This document shows, piece by piece, positions 8,820 through 16,396 of a stretch of DNA of 41,684 bases. The position numbers were made by a program, and so were the translations under genes. Each line of letters opens with the position of its first letter. Position 1 is the stretch's first letter. Where the stretch lies: positions 1 through 41,684 of IMG/VR virus record IMGVR_UViG_3300009320_000041. One strand, written 5' to 3'. The notes under the pieces were generated by a model. It had not been told where the DNA came from. It worked only from the letters and a program-made list of their open reading frames with translations, and did not search any database. Origin of the DNA: a virus.

Positions 8820-9146
8820 CTAATCTACCTCTTCTAATGGATAGCAACCGCTTGGGTCACATATCTCCTTATTTTGATTACCTTTCTTCTCTATATATAT
8901 TATTTTTTCTTTAACTAATCCATTTTCTTCTATATAACTCTCCAAAGATACCCAATCATCGTCACATTCAAAATTAACTAACTCTTGAATATTTTTGACT
9001 ATTATGACTTCTTCTGAAGTTGGACATACAAAAGCATTATCAAACTGTTCTTGTGTTAAGTGTTGTCCCCCTCCAAATCCTACTAGTAAAGAAAGAAAAA
9101 GAAGGATTCCTCCAGTTGCTTTTTGCTTATTTGTAAGTTTACTCAT
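8820..9146 (-). CDS. Membrane-anchored Cys-containing protein
   Basis: A protein of 108 residues with an N-terminal membrane helix (residues 11-28, TGGILLFLSLLVGFGGG) and an acidic outer part with cysteines at VCPT, FECDD and CDPSGC, perhaps forming two disulfides outside the cell. The topology resembles phage spanin or Rz-like proteins and also exclusion or fibre-anchor proteins. SD GGTGATAAT is close to the start. It follows the signal-peptide glycoprotein gene, so the two may act together at the cell surface. Confidence 0.6.
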   Translation of the reverse strand: MSKLTNKQKATGGILLFLSLLVGFGGGQHLTQEQFDNAFVCPTSEEVIIVKNIQELVNFECDDDWVSLESYIEENGLVKEKIIYIEKKGNQNKEICDPSGCYPLEEVD

Positions 9147-9154
9147 ATTATCAC

Positions 9155-10138
9155 CTAGTTAATCCACCAATCTCCTCCTCCAGCATATATTGCTATGCTG
9201 TCGTAGTCTCCAGTTATTGTATAGTTAATTTCTCCGTCAAACAATTCTCCTCCTACACCATAAACAACTATCGGGTGGTTACTTGCGTTTCCACCTTCAT
9301 CTTTTATTATGAAGTATTTTCCATCCATTAGTGCTTCTGTAGATGGTATAGATACATTTACTTCTGTTTGACTTGAGTTTACACCAATTATATAGTTACT
9401 TGTTGTTACATTGAACTGATGTGCATAAGTATATGATCTATTGTAGATAACACCTGTGTTTGTCAAGTTCAAGTTACTGTTTTCAACTACTCCAAATTGA
9501 CTACAAGTTGTTGAATCTGCTATCTGAGTTACTGCATAACCTGCTGAACATGCTGATGGATAGTTATCTAAGAACTTCCATGTCAGATCACCAGATAAAT
9601 TAAGTGCAGTTACATTATTTGCAGTTATGTTTCCACTGGTATATACATTATGGCTTGTTAAGTTAAATAATGTACTATTCAACGATGTAAGTCCAATCGT
9701 TCCTCCAGATGGATAGTTTCCAAAAATCAAACCTTCTGCATTGTTGAATGTATTAAATGCGATATATGTGTTGCTTCCTTCTGCAATTGCAAATGAACGC
9801 ATATTGTTATCTGGAATATGGATTTTACTTTGTGGATTCTTGAAAGTAAGATTTTGATGTATAGAGAGATTTCCAGTTACATTTAAACTATCGAATACTC
9901 TTAGCCATTGAGTAACCACATTATCTATAATTCCTCCGTTAGCAAAAGTAATCTGATCTCCTAGAGTAAAGTTTCCATCAACTGTAAAGTTTCCAGTTGT
10001 ATTAATACTTCCTAATACCGTTAATGTCTCATTTACTGTTAAATTACCACTAACATTTACATTTCCAAATGTTGATGTTGATAAAGCAAAAGCTAAACCA
10101 CACACCAAAAGAAAAAGAAAAAAAGATTTTATTTTCAT
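9155..10138 (-). CDS. Secreted, sequon-dense beta-repeat glycoprotein
   Basis: A protein of 327 residues. Start ATG 10138 is chosen because GAGGTG lies 6 nt upstream and it opens a clear signal peptide (MKIKSFFLFLLVCGLAFA). Residues 20-130 are short strand repeats of the NVSGNLTV / NTTGNFTV type, followed by a further beta-rich part ending DYDSIAIYAGGGDWWIN, like trimeric fibre tips. I count about 21 N-x-S/T sequons. A protein like this would be exported and heavily N-glycosylated. The style is common in DPANN surface proteins, which suggests capture from a host or mimicry. It may be a receptor-binding, exclusion or envelope-associated protein. Confidence 0.72.
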   Translation of the reverse strand: MKIKSFFLFLLVCGLAFALSTSTFGNVNVSGNLTVNETLTVLGSINTTGNFTVDGNFTLGDQITFANGGIIDNVVTQWLRVFDSLNVTGNLSIHQNLTFKNPQSKIHIPDNNMRSFAIAEGSNTYIAFNTFNNAEGLIFGNYPSGGTIGLTSLNSTLFNLTSHNVYTSGNITANNVTALNLSGDLTWKFLDNYPSACSAGYAVTQIADSTTCSQFGVVENSNLNLTNTGVIYNRSYTYAHQFNVTTSNYIIGVNSSQTEVNVSIPSTEALMDGKYFIIKDEGGNASNHPIVVYGVGGELFDGEINYTITGDYDSIAIYAGGGDWWIN

Positions 10139-10148
10139 TTCATACACC

Positions 10149-10301
10149 TCAAAGTGACTGATCTGTGTCCACACCAGCTTCTAATTTAAGCTGATTGTCA
10201 GACTTCCTGAACTCACACAACTTAGTTGCGTGATGGGTGACCTCATAATTGGTTCCGTCATCATTCACAAAAATGTTTCTTGAACTTCTATATACTGTCA
10301 T
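10149..10301 (-). CDS. Small protein of unknown function (50 aa)
   Basis: An ORF beginning MTVYRSSRNIFVNDDGTNY and ending TDQSL. The ATG at 10301 has GAGGTG seven nt upstream; an in-frame ATG at 10307 is too close to that SD. Its stop region TTTGAGGTG supplies the SD of the secreted glycoprotein gene, so the two are probably translationally coupled. No recognised family. Confidence 0.6.
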   Translation of the reverse strand: MTVYRSSRNIFVNDDGTNYEVTHHATKLCEFRKSDNQLKLEAGVDTDQSL

Positions 10302-10312
10302 TTTCATTCACC

Positions 10313-12277
10313 TCAGAACATCCTCTTTGCGTAGACCGCTAAGTCTGCAGTGTTGTTTCCACCCGCTGTTACGTATTTTAGTCTTAGATATTTGTATGGA
10401 CATGGTGTGTCAATAACCCAAACTGTGTCTGCTGCTACACTTGCTACCCCAAAGTATGCGTTTGTAATATCTTGGTATGTACAACTTGCAGCTGCAGTTC
10501 CGTCGTCTTGCATTGTTCCTTCAAGAGTTACAGTACATGTATCTGTTTGTGCTGGAATCTCTAATTGGTATCCAATGTACTTATAACCAGCCATATCAGA
10601 ATACAGATAAGCTGTAGTTCCAGAAGTTATGTCAGTTAGATCTGCTAGTGTTTCTCCAACATATTTACCGTCAAGATCATTTACTTGTGAAACCTTAACT
10701 GAGTCTGTAGCTGTATCGTATCCATCTGTTTGAGTCATAAGATGCCTGTCTGCAGTCATTGCCAGTGCTCCAGAATCTCCATCATCTACTGAGTCTCCTG
10801 CTGCACTGTAGAAACCACCCATTACAGTTATTGCATATGAAGTTCCTACTGTAAATGCTCCATCATCATCTCCACTTGAAGAAGTTATTACTTTTCCTTC
10901 ACTATTAAAGTGGAAAGGTACTGCGTCATTGTCATCGTATGTATCTAATACATCCTTATAGATACCACCGTCAATCAATACATTCGGAGTTGCTGATACG
11001 CCAGCATTATCTGCAGCTACCTGAACTGCTCTCAGTTTTAGATTTGCAGAACCTTCTGTGTCGAAACCGTACATTGCAGATGTTGTGAACAATAATGATG
11101 CTTCTTCATCTTCAAGTTCATCACTTAGTAAATTTACCTTTGCTCTGTATCCATTTCCATCAAATATTCCTATTGGGAAACCATACGCTGTTGCACTCAC
11201 AGAAGTTACTGTCACTGCTTGTTCAGTAGCACCGTTAATTCCATACAATTTACTTCTAGTATCAATTCCGAAGAAATGAGTAGAAGTTATTGAAACAGAA
11301 CTTGGTCCACCAGTTACTCTTATCGTTTGATCCGTATCTGCTGGAGCTGTTGTATTTGCACATGCAATTACTCCTATATTATCAGGATCAGTATTATCTG
11401 CAGCATAAATACCGTCAACCTCTACTTCTATCTCTCCAGTTGCACTTACTGCGATTGCTCTGTATGCATTTGCACCTGCTGTATTATCGTATCCGAGTGT
11501 AACTGAGGTTTGAACACCTGAAGTTGCACTGTGGAAGTTAGGTAATGTTCCAGCATTAGTTCCTCCATCCAAAGCACTAACTGTTCTTACTCTATCCCAT
11601 CTATCAGTTCCATCGTATTCGTAGCCCATTGCACCTGTTACAAATTGAGTTTGATTGTTAGCTACCCTATCGGATCCAGAAGTTAATAAACCTCCAAAGT
11701 CAGTTCCATCAGTTATTATTGCATATTGATGACCACTTGAATTAACCAAACCGTATGAAGCGTTTGGAGTTGTAAGATCTGTGGAGAATACTTTAATATT
11801 ATCAATAGTGACACTAGCTGAAGTAATTAAAAGTTCTGTGTTAATGTATCTTACATTATAACTCGCAATTACTGCCGATGTATGAGTTGTTGCTTTCTTA
11901 TATCGAATCCTACCAGACTCATAATGAATAGCATAATCACCGTTACTCATTGCAGCTAACTGAGTTACATCAGTCTGATCTACTCTATATGCAACTTCAG
12001 TGGTTAAAACTGTAACTGCACCACCTAAAGTAACACTTGAGTTATTATGATCTCCAATCATTGAACCTGAAGCATCAAAAATAGGCGCTGTTGTTGTTTC
12101 AGTTATTCCTGTAGTTCCTGCTGCACCTGCAGCTAATGCTATTGCTTCTCCTGTAATTGTATCTGCAATTGTTGAAATATTTCCATTTACTACCCTCTGA
12201 ACTGAGGTATTCATCGCTGAAGTAAATGGTGTATATGCATTCCTCCAGTCACGTGCTGTACTTCTATTATACGTCAT
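10313..12277 (-). CDS. Large beta-rich virion protein, unknown (654 aa)
   Basis: Residues 1-60 contain MTYNRSTARDWRNAYTPFTS and a TITGEAIALAAGAAG segment. The rest is long, low-charge and rich in S, T, G, A and D with many predicted strands, and a C-terminal domain (PYKYLRLKYVTAGGNNTADL) resembles galactose-binding-like folds found at fibre ends. No signal peptide and few cysteines. It follows the capsid gene group, so a head fibre or surface decoration is a good guess. Start ATG has GGTGATGAT as SD. A tandem set of hairpins precedes it at 12303-12368. Confidence 0.65.
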   Translation of the reverse strand: MTYNRSTARDWRNAYTPFTSAMNTSVQRVVNGNISTIADTITGEAIALAAGAAGTTGITETTTAPIFDASGSMIGDHNNSSVTLGGAVTVLTTEVAYRVDQTDVTQLAAMSNGDYAIHYESGRIRYKKATTHTSAVIASYNVRYINTELLITSASVTIDNIKVFSTDLTTPNASYGLVNSSGHQYAIITDGTDFGGLLTSGSDRVANNQTQFVTGAMGYEYDGTDRWDRVRTVSALDGGTNAGTLPNFHSATSGVQTSVTLGYDNTAGANAYRAIAVSATGEIEVEVDGIYAADNTDPDNIGVIACANTTAPADTDQTIRVTGGPSSVSITSTHFFGIDTRSKLYGINGATEQAVTVTSVSATAYGFPIGIFDGNGYRAKVNLLSDELEDEEASLLFTTSAMYGFDTEGSANLKLRAVQVAADNAGVSATPNVLIDGGIYKDVLDTYDDNDAVPFHFNSEGKVITSSSGDDDGAFTVGTSYAITVMGGFYSAAGDSVDDGDSGALAMTADRHLMTQTDGYDTATDSVKVSQVNDLDGKYVGETLADLTDITSGTTAYLYSDMAGYKYIGYQLEIPAQTDTCTVTLEGTMQDDGTAAASCTYQDITNAYFGVASVAADTVWVIDTPCPYKYLRLKYVTAGGNNTADLAVYAKRMF

Positions 12278-12302
12278 ATCATCACCTTTTATTTATTTCT
12301 GT

Positions 12303-12368
12303 CGGAGTGTGTTCTCCGATGGGTTAAACCCTACCTTTACTTAATAAGATGAGGAAAATATCCTCATC
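12303..12368 (-). terminator. Three tandem hairpins between virion genes
   Basis: Read on the minus strand: GATGAGGA pairs with TCCTCATC (12348-12368, 8-bp stem, overlapping the upstream stop codon), then GGGTT/AACCC (12321-12331), then CGGAG/CTCCG (12303-12318). They fill the gap before the 654-aa protein gene. They may end part of the transcripts or protect RNA ends to set the ratio of capsid to fibre protein. Confidence 0.5.
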
Positions 12369-12816
12369 ACGTACTTGTTCTTACTTTTTGATATTCGACA
12401 TCTACTCTCCATGAAGCAGTGTCTGATCCGCTTGTTCCTACTTGGACGTCTACGGTTTGTGCTGGTGTGTTTGCTACTAGACCAAGTCCTTTCCATGTTC
12501 CACCATTTATAGCTGTCATGGTAGTTCCTGAACCTACCCAAGTAACATTTCCACCTGATTCTCTCTTAAACAAACCTGCTAATCTTCCGTAATAGTGTTC
12601 ACCACTACCTCCTGCTGTTCTTCCAACTGCTGTCATAACAATTCCTATTGCTTCTAACTCGCTCAATCTTATATTTGCTGCGGTTGTCCACAATGAAGTT
12701 GTACTACTTGCAGTTGTAGAGAACTTTACGTTGTCTCCTCCAACATCAGTTTCACCTAAATAGTGACGTCCCTGATGTCTTTTTCTTGGTTTCACATCTC
12801 CTGTTACATATGCCAT
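12367..12816 (-). CDS. Virion-module protein of unknown function (149 aa)
   Basis: Start ATG 12816 (MAYVTGDVKPRKRHQGRHYL) with AGAGGTG upstream; an in-frame GTG at 12825 overlaps that SD. The first 20 residues are basic, and the remainder is a compact strand-rich fold with many S, T and G, ending VDVEYQKVRTST. It lies two genes after the capsid protein. It could be a minor capsid or a cement protein; no family recognised. Confidence 0.65.
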   Translation of the reverse strand: MAYVTGDVKPRKRHQGRHYLGETDVGGDNVKFSTTASSTTSLWTTAANIRLSELEAIGIVMTAVGRTAGGSGEHYYGRLAGLFKRESGGNVTWVGSGTTMTAINGGTWKGLGLVANTPAQTVDVQVGTSGSDTASWRVDVEYQKVRTST

Positions 12817-12858
12817 ATTATTCACCTCTACTACCCTAATGGGTTGGCTTCAAGGTTA

Positions 12859-13314
12859 TTAGCGTCTAACCTTGTATAACACCTCTTCGTCCATAAAATA
12901 TTCTGGACATAGGCTTACTATCGCCTCCTTTTCGGCGTCAGTATGATATTTTGATGCTTTGTATTTTATTCTCTTTAACGTTGATGGAATCTCATCAAAT
13001 CCAGATACAATTTCAAATCTTCTTCTGTATCTCATTGGTTCGTGACTTCCCTTCACTATATATACCTGTGTATTCAATATCCCTTCTCTGTTTCCCTCTC
13101 CGCTATTCATTATTCTCAATACTTCTATCAAAGCTTTTAGTTGCTCTTTTATAGACGTATCAAATTCTATTTCGTCATTTTCGTATGCCTTGACTGTTTC
13201 CTTTCCTCTGTACTTTATAATCCATGGACATTTTCCTCCATGTTTTACTTTAACAATTACTTTCTCCTTCTTTGGTAACCCCGCAGGGACATCTTCGACT
13301 TTTTTCTTCTTCAT
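12859..13314 (-). CDS. Conserved-looking capsid-module protein, unknown (151 aa)
   Basis: A basic protein. Residues 15-60 look like a small beta domain (VIVKVKHGGKCPWIIKYRGK) and the rest is mixed. It starts after a T-rich terminator that follows the capsid gene, with AGAGGTTGG as SD. It may be an early-position head completion protein, but nothing in the sequence proves this. Confidence 0.6.
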   Translation of the reverse strand: MKKKKVEDVPAGLPKKEKVIVKVKHGGKCPWIIKYRGKETVKAYENDEIEFDTSIKEQLKALIEVLRIMNSGEGNREGILNTQVYIVKGSHEPMRYRRRFEIVSGFDEIPSTLKRIKYKASKYHTDAEKEAIVSLCPEYFMDEEVLYKVRR

Positions 13315-13332
13315 ATTTCCAACCTCTTAACA

Positions 13333-13380
13333 CCACAACCATAAACAAAAAATAAAAAAATAAAAGAAAAAACTTTTTCA
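13333..13380 (-). terminator. Poly-T terminator after the major capsid gene
   Basis: Directly after the capsid stop, the minus strand reads GAAAAAGTTTTTTC and then several runs of five to seven T over about 30 bases. Oligo-T runs are the usual archaeal intrinsic termination signal. Incomplete termination here would make capsid RNA more abundant than downstream RNA. Confidence 0.7.
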
Positions 13381-13381
13381 A

Positions 13382-14239
13382 TTATATCCCGCTACCAGAC
13401 ATGATATAATATGGTAGTTGGTATTGATCTATGTAGCTAAATATAATAGCATAGCTCTTACCTGCTTCTGCTTCATCGTATTCAAAGGTCTTGAAGTTTT
13501 CTCCAATCATCAAGTTTCCAAACATTCCTCTCTTACCAAGTAAGAAAGTACCAGTTGTCAAACCTGTGTCTGGTAGAACTTCTAGTCCTAATGGTCTAGA
13601 TACATATGAACCAGATTCAAGTGGCTTTCCAGCGATATAATCTGTGCTTTGCATTCTTTGATCCTTCATCAAGTCTGCCCACTCATTAGTATGTAATACT
13701 AAAAAGTCTGCATCAACTCCACCTGAAGAATCTTTGAATGCTGCTTTAGCATCAATTATGTCTCCAACTGAGTCACCTGTGGTGCTCCATGTTGCAGTTG
13801 CTGTATAAGACTGAGATGCATTAGATGCCATGTTTGTTAATAGTGTGTTGTTAATATCTACTTCAATTCTGTTTACACTTTCAGTTGCATGTTGTGTAAT
13901 GTACTGTTGAACTAATGGTTTTCCAGAGCTTAAAAGCTTTCTGTCAATCCTGTAACCTTCTGCGTAAGTCAAAACTGTTGATGTTGCATCCTCCGTTCCT
14001 ATGCTGCTGAGAACTGCCCTTGAACCATCTGCTAAAACTTCTGGTGCACTAAAAGAAGTGAAACCAGTAGCTGCTGCATAGGTTTGTGTTTGTCTCACAT
14101 ATTCTGGAGTTGTCTCCGCGCTATCTATATCCACGTTATTAAATAGTCCTCTAATCTTTCCCATTTTGGGAAGATAGTGATGTAATGTTTGGTCCAAATA
14201 TTTTTTATAATCTGTTGGGATTTGTGTTAAGTTACTCAT
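13382..14239 (-). CDS. Major capsid protein, HK97 fold
   Basis: A protein of 285 residues, start ATG 14239 (MSNLTQIPTDYKKYLDQ) with AGGTGATTGAT as SD. Features of the HK97 family: an N-terminal helical arm, an E-loop-like strand region (TYAAATGFTSFSAPEVLADG), a spine helix region (ESVNRIEVDINNTLL), the P-domain/A-domain segment DADFLVLHTNEWADLMKDQ, and a C-terminal strand YAIIFSYIDQYQLPYYIMSG. It lies after the decoration proteins and scaffold, the classical position, and just before a terminator, suggesting high expression. No fused protease is present; a separate prohead protease gene lies upstream. Confidence 0.88.
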   Translation of the reverse strand: MSNLTQIPTDYKKYLDQTLHHYLPKMGKIRGLFNNVDIDSAETTPEYVRQTQTYAAATGFTSFSAPEVLADGSRAVLSSIGTEDATSTVLTYAEGYRIDRKLLSSGKPLVQQYITQHATESVNRIEVDINNTLLTNMASNASQSYTATATWSTTGDSVGDIIDAKAAFKDSSGGVDADFLVLHTNEWADLMKDQRMQSTDYIAGKPLESGSYVSRPLGLEVLPDTGLTTGTFLLGKRGMFGNLMIGENFKTFEYDEAEAGKSYAIIFSYIDQYQLPYYIMSGSGI

Positions 14240-14240
14240 A

Positions 14241-14624
14241 TCAATCACCTATTCCTAATAATACTCTAACTACACTTGCGCTTGTGGCTGCAGTATGAAC
14301 TACTCCGAAAGTTGTTCCTCCTGAATCATCTTGTGTAGTTCCTGCTGCTGAAGGTTCTACTAATCCTCCAACAGTTAGAGTTTGTCCAGTTAATACTAGA
14401 CATCCGTCACTCAAAACAGTAGTATAACCAGCTGAACTTGCGGTGTCTCTTGCATATCCAATAGGTTCATCTGTCTTTGCAGAGCAAGCTATAATTACAT
14501 TATTAGTTACTCCGTCATACTTAACTGTTTGACCCGCTGTTACTCCCCCGCTTCCGACTTGGCAAGTATATTTAACACCACTACCTGCTTCAGTCTTGTC
14601 TATACTTGGTGAATTAGTTGCCAT
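14241..14624 (-). CDS. Capsid decoration protein 2 (DUF2190-like)
   Basis: A protein of 127 residues with the fold signature of small capsid-cement proteins: VKYDGVTNNVIIACSA, then IGYARDTASSAG and TVLSDGCLVLTG. It is a close paralogue of the next gene upstream, with shared TVLSDGCLV and LVEPS segments. These proteins bind at the threefold or pseudo-threefold positions of HK97 capsids and strengthen them. Start ATG has TAGGTGGAATAA upstream. Its stop overlaps the SD of the capsid gene. Confidence 0.75.
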   Translation of the reverse strand: MATNSPSIDKTEAGSGVKYTCQVGSGGVTAGQTVKYDGVTNNVIIACSAKTDEPIGYARDTASSAGYTTVLSDGCLVLTGQTLTVGGLVEPSAAGTTQDDSGGTTFGVVHTAATSASVVRVLLGIGD

Positions 14625-14633
14625 TTATTCCAC

Positions 14634-15011
14634 CTATATACCTAGTATTATTCTAATCACACTAGCTCCTGTTGCACGAGTTCTTACAGCACCAAACTCA
14701 ATACCTGAAGTAAAGTCCTGTGTTCCTCCGCCAGTAGATGGTTCTACTAATGCTCCAATAGTTAATGTTGCAGTTGTAACAACTAAGCAACCGTCACTTA
14801 GAACTGTGGTTGTTCCACCCGAACTTGCAGTATCTCTAGCACAACCAATGCAGTTATCATCAATAGCAGCACACTTAACTACTGTATTGTTGCTAACTCC
14901 ATCATACTTAACTGGTTGTGCAGGCACTACTCCGCCTGATCCCACCGTACAGGTAAATTTAACACCGTTACCCGCTTCAGTTTTGTCTACGCTACTCGAA
15001 TATGTTGCCAT
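14634..15011 (-). CDS. Capsid decoration protein 1 (DUF2190-like)
   Basis: A protein of 125 residues, more than half identical by eye to its neighbour (shared SVDKTEAGNGVKFTC-like start and TVLSDGCLV). Both are complete, with their own SD (here GGTGATATGA), so this is a tandem gene duplication, not a broken copy. This copy has extra cysteines (CAAIDDNCIGCARD), which could form disulfides or simply reflect drift. Role: capsid cement. Confidence 0.75.
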   Translation of the reverse strand: MATYSSSVDKTEAGNGVKFTCTVGSGGVVPAQPVKYDGVSNNTVVKCAAIDDNCIGCARDTASSGGTTTVLSDGCLVVTTATLTIGALVEPSTGGGTQDFTSGIEFGAVRTRATGASVIRIILGI

Positions 15012-15020
15012 TCATATCAC

Positions 15021-15533
15021 CTATATCAAATTCATCCTCTCTAAACTAGCTCTTGCTTCGTCAGTCTTTTTTACCCTTGAAGAAGATTGAACTGATTTCT
15101 TAATTCCCATACTTGTTGCTTTAGAAAGTTCAGCCTTCAATTCTTTAACCTCTACAATCAATTCGTCTACTTTTTCCTCTACTGCTTCTTCCTTCTTGGG
15201 TTCTTCAACCACTTCAGTTTCTTGCATTACTGCTTCTTCTTCAGGTTTTTTCTCTTCCTCAAGACCAGCTTCAACAGCTACTTCTTCAACTGTTTCTTCA
15301 TCAGCTACTTCATTTAGAGCTTCCTCAATCTTTGAAATTCTTGCCCCTAATTCCTCCATTCCTTGAGCTTGACTATTTTTCAGCTCTTCAATAGCTGCTT
15401 TAGCATCAAACTCTTTTTCTTCGACTGGAGGTGCTTCTTCCTGCATTTGCTCTTCCTTCACTTCCTCTTTCACAGGTTTTTCTTCCTGTAGAGAGGCTTC
15501 CTCCTCTTTTTCTTTCTTTTCCTCTTCTGTCAT
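15021..15533 (-). CDS. Acidic coiled-coil protein, probable scaffold
   Basis: A protein of 170 residues extremely rich in Glu and Lys with predicted long helices (AAIEELKNSQAQGMEELGAR, then KVDELIVEVKELKAELS) and a short basic C-terminus (KKSVQSSSRVKKTDEA). It lies between the prohead protease and capsid genes, where scaffolding proteins are encoded. Scaffolds direct capsid assembly and are removed by the protease. SD GGTGATTGT. Sequence alone is low-complexity, so the role is from composition and place. Confidence 0.65.
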   Translation of the reverse strand: MTEEEKKEKEEEASLQEEKPVKEEVKEEQMQEEAPPVEEKEFDAKAAIEELKNSQAQGMEELGARISKIEEALNEVADEETVEEVAVEAGLEEEKKPEEEAVMQETEVVEEPKKEEAVEEKVDELIVEVKELKAELSKATSMGIKKSVQSSSRVKKTDEARASLERMNLI

Positions 15534-15553
15534 ACAATCACCTTTGGTGAATT

Positions 15554-16396
15554 TTAACCTTTTAACTTTTTGTAAAACTTACTCACTTTAGACTTTATAT
15601 GTCTAGAATATTCTGGAGACTTTATTCCTCTTTTTATTCCGACTATTTTTGCTCCATCCACTTCACCCTCTGTAACTGAACTAATTGCCTTTCCACTAAT
15701 TCTCTGAACTTTATTAGAACTTTGTTCAACTGTAAAGTCATGAGTTGAACTTACATCTTTAATTAGACCATTTTCTATTCTGTCTAGATAATTCTGAGTG
15801 AATTTAACTTCTGGAACTTTCACTTTTGCTGCTAACCATTTCTTTCCATCTTGTACTGTTTTGTACACTTTATCTATCATACCGAATTCCAGTCCAGATT
15901 TCTCATTATGGTTTAAATAGAATGGTTTTCCTTCGAATGTTGCAGAATTTTCTTCAATAGTTTCCCAATCGTACTCATATGGAGTTCCATTTGTTTTATA
16001 TTTTCCTGGAGTTAAAAACAACACATCGACTAGTGCGTACTCTTTCATGCCAATGCCAGAGAATCGTGCTGTTTTAACCGCAGGGGTGAACCCATGAGAA
16101 ATCACTTTCGCATGTCTTGCTACGCATTTCTTGTAATGTTTTGCAAGTTTGATATACTTTGGACTATACTTCTTAACATCTCCGTCTAGTTTTTTCTTGT
16201 AATCGTCTGGAATTTGACCTAAACCTGAATGTTTAGCTTTTCTTGAATTTTTCCAATACTTAGCTACTTTCTTCATTTCCGCTGGCCACTTTCCAGTTAC
16301 TTTTTTCTCTATTGAAGCACAGTATCCTTCTGGACTATCCTTATCTTGGTTTTTTGAAACACAATCTTTGAAATCTTTATAATCTGCAAACAGCAT
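15554..16396 (-). CDS. Prohead serine protease-like protein
   Basis: A protein of 280 residues. The N-terminal 40 residues (DFKDCVSKNQDKDSPEGYCA) match a short module often fused to phage head proteins. The core from about residue 110 fits the prohead protease fold: EYALVDVLFLTPGKYK, GKPFYLNHNEKSG with the likely catalytic His, and NGLIKDVSSTHDF with the likely catalytic Ser. The ATG overlaps the portal stop (TAATG). The enzyme would clip scaffold and capsid arms during maturation. The catalytic residue assignment is mine and not tested. Confidence 0.72.
   Translation of the reverse strand: MLFADYKDFKDCVSKNQDKDSPEGYCASIEKKVTGKWPAEMKKVAKYWKNSRKAKHSGLGQIPDDYKKKLDGDVKKYSPKYIKLAKHYKKCVARHAKVISHGFTPAVKTARFSGIGMKEYALVDVLFLTPGKYKTNGTPYEYDWETIEENSATFEGKPFYLNHNEKSGLEFGMIDKVYKTVQDGKKWLAAKVKVPEVKFTQNYLDRIENGLIKDVSSTHDFTVEQSSNKVQRISGKAISSVTEGEVDGAKIVGIKRGIKSPEYSRHIKSKVSKFYKKLKG

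Noticed and set aside
10139-10174. Longer start for the secreted glycoprotein (MWTQISHFEVYE...)
   Set aside because: It would hide the signal peptide and ignores the GAGGTG SD before ATG 10138.
12341-12541. 66-codon leftward frame with basic residues
   Set aside because: It overlaps a better gene in another frame and passes through the hairpin region.
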